From Burkholderiales bacterium (lineage in GTDB: Bacteria > Pseudomonadota > Gammaproteobacteria > Burkholderiales > SG8-39): 64,000 nucleotides of DNA. The notes beneath the pieces are model-generated. The model made no database searches. It was not told the DNA's origin and saw nothing but the letters and a program-made list of their open reading frames with translations. Numbering within the stretch: the first letter of the stretch is position 1; the number at the start of each line of letters is the position of its first letter. The position numbers were made by a program, and so were the translations under genes. The stretch spans positions 318,811 through 382,810 of the forward strand of contig JAOSJV010000011.1 of assembly GCA_027493935.1 (NCBI GenBank). Reading direction: 5' to 3'. This document shows, piece by piece, positions 29,202 to 38,411 of this stretch.

Positions 29202-29247
29202 GAAACCAGTCTGTGTCATCGCTCCGCAACTTCGCAAAGGGGTAATC

Positions 29248-30439
<1,192 letters not shown>

Positions 30440-30452
30440 GGGAGAACGAACC

Positions 30453-31820
30453 GTGATCGGAAAACTGTTCGCACTGATCGCGCTGCTCGGCGTCGTCGGG
30501 CTCGCGACGCCCGCGCTCGCGCAGGAGAAGCCGTCCGAGGCGCCGGCTGCCGCGGCGCCAGCGGCGGCGCCGGCCGCCGCGACGGCGGTGAAACCCGAGC
30601 CGAAGCTCGACAGCGGCAGCACCGCGTGGATGATCACCGCCAGCGTGCTCGTCATCATGATGACGATCCCGGGCCTCGCGCTCTTCTACGGCGGCCTGGT
30701 GCGCGCGAAGAACATGCTGTCGGTGCTGATGCACGTCTTCGTGACCGTCTGCCTGGTCTCGGTGCTGTGGGCGCTGTACGGCTACAGCCTCGCCTTCACC
30801 GAGGGTTCGTGGAACGCGGTCTACGGCGGCTTCGGCAAGGCCTTCCTCGCCGGCATCACGCCCGACTCGCTGAGCGGCGTGATTCCCGAGTACGTCTTCC
30901 TCGTGTTCCAGCTCACCTTCGCGGCCATCACGCCGGCGCTGATCGTCGGCGGGTTCGCCGAGCGCATCAAGTTCTCGGCGGTGCTGTGGTTCATGGCGCT
31001 CTGGCTGACGTTCGTCTACGTGCCCATCGCCCATATGGTGTGGGGCGGCGGCTGGCTCGCTACGCTGGGCGCCAAGGATTTCGCGGGCGGCACGGTGGTG
31101 CACGTCAACGCCGGCATCGCGGCGCTCGTGGGCTGCTACGTGCTCGGCAAGCGCATCGGCTACGGCAAGGAGGCGATGCCGCCGCACAACCTCTCGCTGA
31201 CGATGGTGGGCGCGTCGCTGCTGTGGGTGGGCTGGTTCGGGTTCAACGTCGGCAGCGAGCTCGCCGCCGACGGCGTCGCCGGCCTGGTGCTCGCCAATAC
31301 GCAGCTCGCCACCGCCGCCGCCGTGCTCGGCTGGATGTTCGCCGAGTGGATCGCGCGCGGCAAGCCGACCATGCTCGGCGCGGCCTCCGGCGCGGTCGCC
31401 GGACTGGTCGCGATCACGCCGGCGTGCGGCTTCGTCGGGCCGATGGGGTCCATTTTCCTCGGCGCACTCTCGGGCATCGCCTGCTTCTGGGCGGTGACCA
31501 GCCTCAAGCGCGCGTTCGGTTACGACGACTCGCTCGACGTCTTCGGCGTGCACGGCATCGGCGGCATCATCGGTGCGATCGGCACCGGCGTATTGATGTC
31601 GAGGGGTCTTGGCGGGGTCGGCTTCCCCGAGGGCGTGACGATGGGCGGCCAGCTCTGGGCGCAGATCGTCGGGGTCGTCACGACCATCGCGTGGAGCGGT
31701 ATCGTGAGCTACGTGCTCTTCAAGATCGTCGACGCCACCGTCGGCCTGCGCGTCGCCGAAGAAGAGGAGCGCGAAGGGCTGGACTCGACGCAGCACGGCG
31801 AGATGGCCTACCACACTTAG
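30453..31820 (+). CDS. amtB: ammonium transporter AmtB
   Basis: Trimeric ammonium channel of the inner membrane. The 455-residue precursor has a signal peptide (LFALIALLGVVGLATPALAQ), an Ala/Pro linker and 11 membrane helices. Family stretches are GLALFYGGLVRAKNML, the pore His segment GGTVVHVNAGIAALVG, and DVFGVHGIGGIIGAIGTG. Start GTG 30453 follows GGGAGAAC. Co-transcription with glnK is expected. Confidence 0.97.
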   Translation: MIGKLFALIALLGVVGLATPALAQEKPSEAPAAAAPAAAPAAATAVKPEPKLDSGSTAWMITASVLVIMMTIPGLALFYGGLVRAKNMLSVLMHVFVTVCLVSVLWALYGYSLAFTEGSWNAVYGGFGKAFLAGITPDSLSGVIPEYVFLVFQLTFAAITPALIVGGFAERIKFSAVLWFMALWLTFVYVPIAHMVWGGGWLATLGAKDFAGGTVVHVNAGIAALVGCYVLGKRIGYGKEAMPPHNLSLTMVGASLLWVGWFGFNVGSELAADGVAGLVLANTQLATAAAVLGWMFAEWIARGKPTMLGAASGAVAGLVAITPACGFVGPMGSIFLGALSGIACFWAVTSLKRAFGYDDSLDVFGVHGIGGIIGAIGTGVLMSRGLGGVGFPEGVTMGGQLWAQIVGVVTTIAWSGIVSYVLFKIVDATVGLRVAEEEEREGLDSTQHGEMAYHT

Positions 31821-31824
31821 GCAA

Positions 31825-31891
31825 GCGGGGGCGAGGCCCCCGCGAGTGCCCGGATCTTGGGGGCGCGGTGCTTCGAGCCGCGCCCTTTTTT
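31825..31891 (+). terminator. intrinsic terminator after amtB
   Basis: A first hairpin (GCGGGGG/CCCCCGC, 31825-31843) is followed by a canonical terminator: arms GGGCGCGG (31861-31868) and CCGCGCCC (31878-31885), then six T. This is the clearest intrinsic terminator in the window. Confidence 0.92.
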
Positions 31892-32023
31892 CTCTTCCGC
31901 CCGCCGGCGAAGACCGCGGATCGGACGGGCCGATCGCGGTCGATGGTACGATGCGGGCCCCGAAGCAGAGCGCCCGAAGTTCGGGTGCCGCGATGCGCCC
32001 GGGGAAGCGAGGAGGGCTCGCAC

Positions 32024-32302
32024 ATGCTGTTCGTCATCTTCTGCATCGATCGCTCCGGGACCGAGGAGAAACGCAAGCAGACGATCCAGGCGCACGTCGA
32101 CTATCTCGCCACCAGACCGATCAAGGTCGTCATGTCCGGACCGCTCACGACCGACGATGGCGCCAAGGCGATCGGCAGCCTCTTCCTGGTCGAGGCCGCG
32201 AGCCGGGCCGAGGTCGAGGCGTTCCAGCGCGCCGACCCGTTCTACAACGCCGGCATCTGGCAGACGGTCGAGGTGCGCGCGTTCAACAAGCGGGTCGGCT
32301 GA
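32024..32302 (+). CDS. YciI-family protein
   Basis: A 92-residue ferredoxin-like-fold protein of the YCII superfamily. The family His/Asp pattern is visible (IQAHVDYLA; SGPLTTDDGAKAIGSLFLVE; ADPFYNAGIW). Enzymatic function is unproven for most members; some act in aromatic or chloroaromatic breakdown. It is 39 bp upstream of the SDR gene, in the same direction. RBS GGAGGG. Confidence 0.82.
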   Translation: MLFVIFCIDRSGTEEKRKQTIQAHVDYLATRPIKVVMSGPLTTDDGAKAIGSLFLVEAASRAEVEAFQRADPFYNAGIWQTVEVRAFNKRVG

Positions 32303-32341
32303 CGCCGGACCGCGGTCAGCAGACAAACGGAGGAGCAGACG

Positions 32342-33127
32342 ATGGATCTCGGATTGAAGGGCAGGAACGCGGCGGTCACCGGCTCGAGCCAGGGCATCGG
32401 CTACGCGATCGCAATGGCGCTTGCGGCCGAGGGCTGCAACATCGCGTTCTCCGCGCGTGGCAAGGACCGGCTCGGCAAGGCGGTCGCCGACGCGCAGGCG
32501 ACGGGTGTGAAGGCGGCGGGGATCGAGTGCGACCTCGCGACCAGCGCCGGCTGCAGGAAGTTCGTCGACGAGGCGGTCGCCGGCCTCGGCGGCCTCGACA
32601 TCCTGGTGAACAACGTCGGCGGAATGCTGCCCGGAACGCTCGACGGCATCAGCGACGAGCAGTGGCGCGGGTTCCTAGACACGAGCCTGATGTCGTATCT
32701 GTGGACGACGAAGTACGCCGTCCCGCACCTGAAGAAGTCGCCGGCGGGACGCATCCTGAACGTCTCGGGGGTCACCGGCACCCAGCTCCTGCCGGGCGCG
32801 CTGACGACGACGATCTCGAACACCGCGATCATCGGCTTCACCAAGCAGATGGCCGCGGCGCTCGGGCCCGACGGCATCACCGTCAACAACATCTGCCCGG
32901 GGTTCACCAACACCGAGGGATGGGGCCCGCGCGCCGAGGCGATGGCCAAGGTGCGTAACGTGACCGCCGACGAGGTGCGCAAGGGTATCGCCGCGCAGAC
33001 GCTGCTCGGCCGCTGGGCCGAGCCCGCGGAGATCGGTGCGGTCGCCGCGTTCCTGGTCTCGCGGCAGAATGCGTACATGACCGGCACCACAGTCGAAGTC
33101 TGCGGCGGTTTCACGAAGTACATCTGA
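32342..33127 (+). CDS. short-chain dehydrogenase-like protein lacking the YxxxK pair
   Basis: A 261-residue Rossmann protein of the SDR superfamily. The cofactor motif TGSSQGIG (residues 13-20) and DILVNNVGG are present, with S142 in VSGVTG. Where the catalytic Tyr-x-x-x-Lys belongs, the sequence is T156-T-I-S-N160 before TAIIGFTK, so both Tyr and Lys are replaced. It may bind NAD(P) without classical dehydrogenase chemistry, or use other residues. RBS GGAGGAG-like. It lies after the YciI gene and before a 319-bp gap. Confidence 0.85.
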   Translation: MDLGLKGRNAAVTGSSQGIGYAIAMALAAEGCNIAFSARGKDRLGKAVADAQATGVKAAGIECDLATSAGCRKFVDEAVAGLGGLDILVNNVGGMLPGTLDGISDEQWRGFLDTSLMSYLWTTKYAVPHLKKSPAGRILNVSGVTGTQLLPGALTTTISNTAIIGFTKQMAAALGPDGITVNNICPGFTNTEGWGPRAEAMAKVRNVTADEVRKGIAAQTLLGRWAEPAEIGAVAAFLVSRQNAYMTGTTVEVCGGFTKYI

Positions 33128-33206
33128 TGCAGATGCGGGCGGCGCGCGCCGTCGCGCTCGCCCCGTTTGCACCCCGCGCTGGCGCCGGCCGGCATCGCGC
33201 TGCTCG

Positions 33207-33226
33207 TCCCACTTCCAGGTGTGGGA
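33207..33226. promoter_or_regulatory. inverted repeat TCCCAC-N8-GTGGGA
   Basis: Arms TCCCAC and GTGGGA around TTCCAGGT. Same arms as the repeat at 33331-33349, about 124 bases downstream; a lone GTGGGA lies at 33252. Likely a regulator-binding site. Confidence 0.5.
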
Positions 33227-33307
33227 TAGACAACCTCACCGTACGCTCACCGTGGGAGGTACCTGAAATTCCTGTCTAGGTATTGTAAGAACTTCGATAA
33301 AACAATG

Positions 33308-33325
33308 AATGGGAATTGTCCCATT
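33308..33325. promoter_or_regulatory. inverted repeat AATGGGA-N4-TCCCATT
   Basis: Seven-base perfect arms around ATTG, five bases before the next dyad. Its core TGGGA/TCCCA is shared with the two neighbours in the opposite arm order. Confidence 0.5.
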
Positions 33326-33329
33326 ACAT

Positions 33330-33350
33330 ATCCCACTATTCGTGTGGGAT
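33330..33350. promoter_or_regulatory. inverted repeat ATCCCAC-N7-GTGGGAT
   Basis: Perfect seven-base arms around TATTCGT. It ends ten bases before the TTGACA box, so a bound protein would sit next to RNA polymerase. Confidence 0.55.
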
Positions 33351-33359
33351 CGTAAGAGG

Positions 33360-33389
33360 TTGACATCGGGTCCGAAAAAGGCTTGCAAT
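33360..33389 (+). promoter_or_regulatory. candidate sigma-70 promoter
   Basis: TTGACA at 33360-33365 is a perfect -35 box; TGCAAT at 33384-33389, 18 bases on, is a partial -10 box. It would serve the methyltransferase-like gene at 33447 and the metF-like and metE-like genes after it. Confidence 0.5.
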
Positions 33390-33446
33390 GTGACGGCATC
33401 GCAAGGGATCGCGGCGCCCGCGGGGGCGCTGGGAGGGGCGGCCACC

Positions 33447-34871
33447 ATGCAAGCCGAAGCGCTGCTGCGCGACATCACCGACTACTGCCGGCGCACCGGC
33501 GTGGCCGAGTCCACGTTCGGCCGGCTGGTGGTGAACGACGGGAAGTTCGTGAACCGGCTGCGCGACGGCGGCAAGATCACGACCACGACCTATGAGCGCG
33601 TGCGCTCGTTCATCGCAGGCGATGGCGGCGACAGACGCGCCGCGACGGCGTTCGCTTCCGGCGCCGCAGATGCGCCGAGCGCGTCCGTGCGCGCCGCGAT
33701 CGGGGCGGACCGTGCGGCCGCCGGCGCGCCCGCTGCGGTCGCCGGCCCGAAGGACCGCAACTTCCGCTTCTTCGACAACCGGCAGAAGTACCTGCTCTTC
33801 GTGAACACCTGCTCGGAGAAGCAGGTCGTCGCGCAGCGCGTCGCGATGGAGCTCGCGAACATCCATCCGCGGCCGCCGGCGGTGCGGATGTTCGATGCCG
33901 GTGTCGGCGACGGAACCGTGCTCACGCGCGTGATGCGCGCAATGCACGACCGCTTCCCGACCATGCCGTTCTATATCGTGGGCAAGGAGATCAGCCTCGA
34001 GGACGTGCGGCTCGCGCTGGAGAAGATGCCCGACCGCTACTTCGAACACCCGGCGACCGTACTGGTCATGACCAACCTGTACTACCGCGAGGCGCCGTGG
34101 CTCGTGCCCTCGTCGGTGGCCGCGGCGACCGGCCTCGTGTGGCACGAGCTCGCGCTCACCGGGACGACCGCGCACGAGTTCGAGGAGCAGATCACCGCGC
34201 TCGGGCCGTTCCTCGCCGAGCACTGGCGTGCGCAGCTCAGCCCGACCAGCGGCAACCCCGTCTACGAGCGGCCGTCGGTGCTGGTGATCTACCGCGAAGA
34301 TCACCGCTTCCTGCTCGATCCGATCATTCCGCGCCGCGGCGGCGCGGCCGCGGATTACGATCTGGTGATCGCGTCGCAGCCCTACCGGCTGCGCGCCCCG
34401 CTCGAGTTCAAGGCCGAGAAGGTCATCTCCCCGCTCGCACGCAGCCTCGGGCCCGGCGGACGCCTGCTCGGCATCCACTCGCACGGCAACGACCCCGGCC
34501 TCGAGATCCTGCAGGGCGTCTGGCCGGGCGAGAGCCCGTTCCGCCACGACCGCCACCAGATCCTGAAGGCGGTCAAGGAGTCGCTCGGCGCCACGGCGCG
34601 CCACATGAACTTCAACGCGTACGCCGATGCGCGATCGCTGTTCCGCTATCACATGCACACCCTGCCGAGCGAGATCTCCGAGTCGATCGGCACCTCGACG
34701 CTGTTCGCCGCCTGGAACGCCGCGGTATACGTCGGGCAGATCGAGGACGCGCGCCTGGAGGGCGTGCTGACCGGCCGCCGCTACCTGGAGGTCACGGGCG
34801 AGGTGCTCCACAAGCACAACGGCTTGTGGTTCTGGGACGAGTCGTACGTCATCTCGCGGCGCCGCGACTGA
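33447..34871 (+). CDS. putative SAM-dependent methyltransferase with N-terminal HTH-like segment
   Basis: A 474-residue protein I cannot name. Residues 1-55 (EALLRDITDYCRRTGVAEST; FGRLVVNDGKFVNRLRDG; TYERVRSFIAG) look like a short helix-turn-helix module. After a low-complexity linker, a Rossmann methyltransferase-like core has VRMFDAGVGDGTVLTRVMRA as candidate SAM site, later SLGPGGRLLGIHSHGND. The ending HKHNGLWFWDESYVISRR is distinctive. Start ATG 33447 follows AGGGG; an upstream ATG at 33309 falls inside an operator-like dyad. It is 14 bp before metF, so a methyl-transfer or regulatory role in that unit is inferred. Confidence 0.6.
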   Translation: MQAEALLRDITDYCRRTGVAESTFGRLVVNDGKFVNRLRDGGKITTTTYERVRSFIAGDGGDRRAATAFASGAADAPSASVRAAIGADRAAAGAPAAVAGPKDRNFRFFDNRQKYLLFVNTCSEKQVVAQRVAMELANIHPRPPAVRMFDAGVGDGTVLTRVMRAMHDRFPTMPFYIVGKEISLEDVRLALEKMPDRYFEHPATVLVMTNLYYREAPWLVPSSVAAATGLVWHELALTGTTAHEFEEQITALGPFLAEHWRAQLSPTSGNPVYERPSVLVIYREDHRFLLDPIIPRRGGAAADYDLVIASQPYRLRAPLEFKAEKVISPLARSLGPGGRLLGIHSHGNDPGLEILQGVWPGESPFRHDRHQILKAVKESLGATARHMNFNAYADARSLFRYHMHTLPSEISESIGTSTLFAAWNAAVYVGQIEDARLEGVLTGRRYLEVTGEVLHKHNGLWFWDESYVISRRRD

Positions 34872-34885
34872 CTGGGAGAGCGACG

Positions 34886-35843
34886 ATGGCCGAAGTCCGG
34901 GAGATGGACGCCGCGGTGGCCCGGCGCGGCGACTTGCACGAAGCGATCCGCGCGCTGGTGGCGCGCTCGTCGACGATCGAGACGTCGGCCAGGAACGTGG
35001 TCGAGATCGACGGCTACCCGTCGCTGCGTCCGGTCGGCTCGGACGTCTATGCCGCGTGGATTCCCGGCACGCCCTATCATCATCTGGTGAGCATCGCACG
35101 CCATTTGCGCGCGGCCGGGATGAATCCGGTGCCGCACATCGCGGCGCGGCGGCTGCCCGATCGCTCCGCCGCCGACGATTTCCTCGCCCGCCTCGTCGGC
35201 GAGGCGGGCGTCACGCGGGCTCTCGTTCTCGCGGGCGACAGCCCTACCGCCGCAGGGCCGTTCGCCTCGAGCGTCGAGCTGCTCGAGTCAGGTCTGCTGC
35301 AGGCGCACGGCATCCGCAGCGTGGGCGTCGCGGGCTACCCCGAAGGCCACCGCACGCTCGCCGCAGAAACGCTGCGCCGCGCGCTCGACCGCAAGATCGA
35401 GTATGCGGCGGCGAACGGCCTCGAGCTCTTCATCGTCTCGCAGTTCTGCTTCGACGGCCAGACGGTGCTCGACTGGCTCGCCGCGCTGCGCGCGCGCGGC
35501 GTGCGGCTGCCGGTGCGAGTCGGCGTGGCCGGACCGGCGACGGTGCGCACGCTGCTCGCCTACGGCGCGCGCTGCGGCATCGGCAACTCGCTGCGCGCGA
35601 TCGGCGCGCAGGCGCTCTCGCTCACGCGCATCGTCGCCCGTCACGGCCCCGAGCGGCTCGTGCGGCGGCTCGCCGAGGGCGAGACAGGCCTCGGCATCGC
35701 CGGGCTGCACCTCTTCCCGTTCGGCGGATTTGCCCAGACCGCGCAGTGGATCGACAGTGTCGCCAACGGGCGCTTCCGGCCTCGACGAGGCGGGCGGCGG
35801 CTTCGCCCTCGAAGATCCCCAGACAGGAGGAAAGGCTTCATGA
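34886..35843 (+). CDS. metF: methylenetetrahydrofolate reductase-like protein (one frameshift)
   Basis: TIM-barrel reductase that would interconvert methylene- and methyl-tetrahydrofolate. Family stretches: TPYHHLVSIARHLRAAGMNP, RALVLAGDSPTAAGPFASS, GYPEGHR, LFIVSQFCFDGQTVLDWL, PVRVGVAGPATVRTLLAYG and LHLFPFGGFAQTAQWID. Near 35780 the frame must shift by one base, giving LDEAGGGFALEDPQTGGKAS and a TGA at 35843 that overlaps the next ATG (ATGA). Without the shift the frame would run into the metE-like gene, an artefactual fusion. It is shorter and more divergent than housekeeping MetF, so a specialised role is likely. Confidence 0.8.
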
Positions 35844-36952
35844 CACATCGCGACACCCCGCCGTTCCGCGCCGATCACGTCGGCAGCTTCCTGCGGCCGA
35901 AGGCACTGCTCGACGCGCGCGAGCGAAATGCCAAAGGCGAGACCGACCGCAAGGCGCTGCGCGAGGTCGAGGACCGCGCCATCCGCGACGTGGTGAAGTT
36001 CCAGGAGGATCTCGGGCTCGAGGCGATCACCGACGGCGAATTCCGCCGCACCTATTTTCACGTCGACTTCCTCGAGCAGCTCGAGGGCGTCGAGGTGCGC
36101 CGAGGCGCCATGGGCAAGTTCCACGGCGCGGCGGGCGAGGTGGACTTCGCCCCGCCGGTCATGCACGTGGTGGGCAAGCTGCGGCATGCGAAGCCGATCC
36201 AGCTCGAGGACTTCAGGTTCCTGAAGTCGGTCACCAAGAGGATGCCGAAGGTGACGATCCCGTCGCCGACCATGCTGCACTTCCGCGGCGGGCGCCAGGC
36301 GATCAGCAAGGAGGCCTATCCGGACCTCGAGGGGTTCTACGCCGATATCACGGCCTGCTACCGCGAGGAGCTCAGGCAGCTCGCCGAAGCCGGCTGCCGG
36401 TATGTGCAGCTCGACGACACCAACCTCGCCTACCTGTGCGACCCGCAGATGCGCGAGGGCGCCAAGCAGCGTGGCGACGACCCCGACTGGCTGCCGCACC
36501 GCTACGCCGGCCTGATCAACGCCTCGATCGCCGGCCGGCCGCGCGACATGACGGTGTGCATCCACCTCTGCCGCGGCAACTTCCGCAGCGCCTGGGCGGC
36601 CGAAGGCGGCTACGAGCCGGTCGCCGAGGCGCTGTTCGGCAGCATGAACGTCGACGGGTACTTCCTCGAGTACGACGACGCGCGCTCGGGCGACTTCTCT
36701 CCGCTCCGGTTCGTGCCGAAGGACAAGATCGTCGTTCTGGGCCTAGTCTCGACCAAGGTCGGCGAGCTTGAGTCGAAGGACATGCTCAAGCGCCGCATCG
36801 ACGAGGCGGCGAAGTTCGTGCCGCTCGAGCAGCTCGCGCTCTCGCCGCAGTGCGGCTTCTCGAGCACCGTGCACGGCAACGAGATCATGCGCGAGTCGCA
36901 GGCCGCGAAGCTCAGGCTCGTGATCGACACCGCGCGCGAGGTGTGGGGCTGA
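35840..36952 (+). CDS. MetE C-terminal-domain-like zinc methyltransferase, copy 1
   Basis: A 370-residue protein matching only the catalytic barrel of cobalamin-independent methionine synthase. Start FRADHVGSFLRPKALLDAR; zinc ligands H242-x-C244 (CIHLCRGN), E277 (YFLEYDD) and C338 (LSPQCGFSS) are all present. The folate-binding N-terminal half of MetE is absent. Such short proteins include core-MetE enzymes using a methyl-corrinoid donor, MesD-like enzymes, and alkyl:thiol transferases such as epoxyalkane:CoM transferase. Coupled to the metF-like gene by ATGA with a strong GGAGGAAAGG site. A methyl or alkyl transfer to a thiol is a safe inference; the acceptor is not. Confidence 0.8.
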   Translation: MTHRDTPPFRADHVGSFLRPKALLDARERNAKGETDRKALREVEDRAIRDVVKFQEDLGLEAITDGEFRRTYFHVDFLEQLEGVEVRRGAMGKFHGAAGEVDFAPPVMHVVGKLRHAKPIQLEDFRFLKSVTKRMPKVTIPSPTMLHFRGGRQAISKEAYPDLEGFYADITACYREELRQLAEAGCRYVQLDDTNLAYLCDPQMREGAKQRGDDPDWLPHRYAGLINASIAGRPRDMTVCIHLCRGNFRSAWAAEGGYEPVAEALFGSMNVDGYFLEYDDARSGDFSPLRFVPKDKIVVLGLVSTKVGELESKDMLKRRIDEAAKFVPLEQLALSPQCGFSSTVHGNEIMRESQAAKLRLVIDTAREVWG

Positions 36953-36970
36953 CCCGCGGGCGGAAATCAT

Positions 36971-37003
36971 GCTCCGGCGCGACCATGCTGGGCGCGCCGG
37001 AGC
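36971..37003. terminator. 11-bp stem hairpin between convergent genes
   Basis: Perfect arms GCTCCGGCGCG (36971-36981) and CGCGCCGGAGC (36993-37003) lie between the metE-like gene and the convergent ABC binding-protein gene. Likely a bidirectional terminator; no T-run. Confidence 0.6.
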
Positions 37004-37012
37004 GGCGGGAAA

Positions 37013-38257
37013 CTAGGCAGGCTTGTAGTCGGGCGCCGGGAACACCGGCTTCGCCTCCGCGGCGTTCGCCGGCAGGATCACGCGCGGGATTCCGTCGCGG
37101 ATCTGGACGCCGGCCATCAGGTTCCCCTCGACCTGTCCCTTCTGGTTGAACTTGAGCGGCCCGCCCAGCATCACGCGGTTCTTGATGTCGGTCTGACGCA
37201 CCGCCTGCGCGAGCGTCGCTGGCTCGGTGCTCTTCGCACGCCGGAACGCGTCGGCCGCCACCAGAATTCCCTCGAACGTGTAGCCCACGTTCAACCCGTG
37301 ATAGACGAAGCGGTCCTTCGGGTAGCGTTTGAGGAATGCCCGCTCGATGGTCTTCGCGAGCTCGGCTCTCGGGTTGTACCAGGGATTGTTGGTGATGCAG
37401 TAGTCGGCCACCTTGCCGAGCGACTTGGCGAACTGCTCCTCGTACATGCCGGGCGACCCCGGGCCGATGACGCCCATCGGATACCAGCGCTGCCGCACCA
37501 TCTCGCGACGCAGGATGATCGCATCGTTCAGCCGGCAGACGAGCATCAGGAAGTCGGGCTTCGAGGCCTTGGCTCGTGCCACCTCCACGGCGAGGTCACG
37601 CGCCGCCACGTCGTAAGGGATCGTCTCCACGATCCGGAACGGCAGATGCGTCAGGCGCGGCAGGATCGCGCCGACCCCCTTGGCCACGGCCTGGCCAAAG
37701 GTGTCGTTCACGTGCATGAAGACGGTCGTCCGCGGCGCCGTGTTGGTTGCCTGGAAGAGATCGCCCATGAGCGAGAGCCCCTGCGTCACGATCTCCGGCG
37801 CCGTGATGAAGACCCGGGAGACGAACTTGTAGCCCTGGTTCGTGATCTGTGGCGCGGCGGCGATGTTGACGACGAGCGGGATGCCGCGCTGCTCGGCGAC
37901 CTGCGCGATCGCCGCGGTCTGCCCGGAGTCGAACGCGCCGACGAGGATGTGCGCGCCCTCCTGGATCAGGCGCTCGGCGCGCGTGCGCGCAACGTCGACG
38001 TTGCTCTCGGTGTCCCCGGATATGATCTCGACGCTCACGCCGAGCATTTCGCGGATCAGTCCCGGCGCGATGTCGGCGGCCCGCTGGCAGGACTGCCCGA
38101 TCAGCGCCTGCACGCCCGAGCGCGGCAGCAGCAGCCCCACCTTCAGCCTCGACGCCTGGGCACGCACGATGCCGAACGGCGCGAGCGCGGCGCTCGCGCC
38201 GGCCGCGGCAAGCGCCTGGTTGAACCGGCGGCGGTTCACACTTCTCTGGTTGCTCAT
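37013..38257 (-). CDS. LivK-type ABC transporter substrate-binding protein
   Basis: Periplasmic receptor of 414 residues for a branched-chain-amino-acid-type (HAAT) ABC importer. The twin-arginine-like start NRRRFNQALAAAGASAALAP suggests Tat export, with cleavage near IVRAQA. The mature protein has the type I periplasmic fold (RLKVGLLLPRSGVQALIGQS, AHILVGAFDSGQTAAIAQVA, NNPWYNPRAELAKTIERAFL). Related systems in catabolic regions take up aromatic acids. Permease and ATPase genes are not adjacent; livFGM at the right edge are possible partners. Divergent from the MarR gene. Confidence 0.87.
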   Translation of the reverse strand: MSNQRSVNRRRFNQALAAAGASAALAPFGIVRAQASRLKVGLLLPRSGVQALIGQSCQRAADIAPGLIREMLGVSVEIISGDTESNVDVARTRAERLIQEGAHILVGAFDSGQTAAIAQVAEQRGIPLVVNIAAAPQITNQGYKFVSRVFITAPEIVTQGLSLMGDLFQATNTAPRTTVFMHVNDTFGQAVAKGVGAILPRLTHLPFRIVETIPYDVAARDLAVEVARAKASKPDFLMLVCRLNDAIILRREMVRQRWYPMGVIGPGSPGMYEEQFAKSLGKVADYCITNNPWYNPRAELAKTIERAFLKRYPKDRFVYHGLNVGYTFEGILVAADAFRRAKSTEPATLAQAVRQTDIKNRVMLGGPLKFNQKGQVEGNLMAGVQIRDGIPRVILPANAAEAKPVFPAPDYKPA

Positions 38258-38377
38258 GGCTCCTCCTCGATGCGTGGACGGTGGGGGTGCCGGCTGGCGG
38301 GCGCTTCTTGTGCGCTGCGGCGACCACGCCTCCGGAACCGATGCTCGCCACCGGCATGCTCACCCGGCGGCCCCTTG

Positions 38378-38398
38378 ATTGTTGTATAGCATTACAAT
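38378..38398. promoter_or_regulatory. MarR-type operator
   Basis: ATTGT and ACAAT arms with an inner TTGTA/TACAA pair around TAGCAT form a near-palindrome 14 bases before the marR start. It is AT-rich in a GC-rich setting and contains a TATAGC -10-like hexamer. MarR proteins usually bind such sites by their own gene, so autoregulation and control of the divergent binding-protein gene are inferred. Confidence 0.55.
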
Positions 38399-38411
38399 CC
38401 GCCGGTCAACC

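Larger units (their letters stand above)
33128..33446. other. AT-richer regulatory gap with three inverted repeats
   Basis: This 319-bp stretch has no gene. It is clearly richer in A and T than its surroundings from about 33240 to 33390 and holds three dyads built on TCCCA/TGGGA, listed separately, and a TTGACA promoter box. I see no coding pattern in it. Confidence 0.7.

Noticed and set aside
34886..36952. A MetF-MetE fusion protein
   Set aside because: One open frame runs through both genes, but the end of MetF continues better in another frame to a TGA that overlaps the MetE-like ATG, and that ATG has a strong ribosome site. The fusion is produced by a one-base indel.
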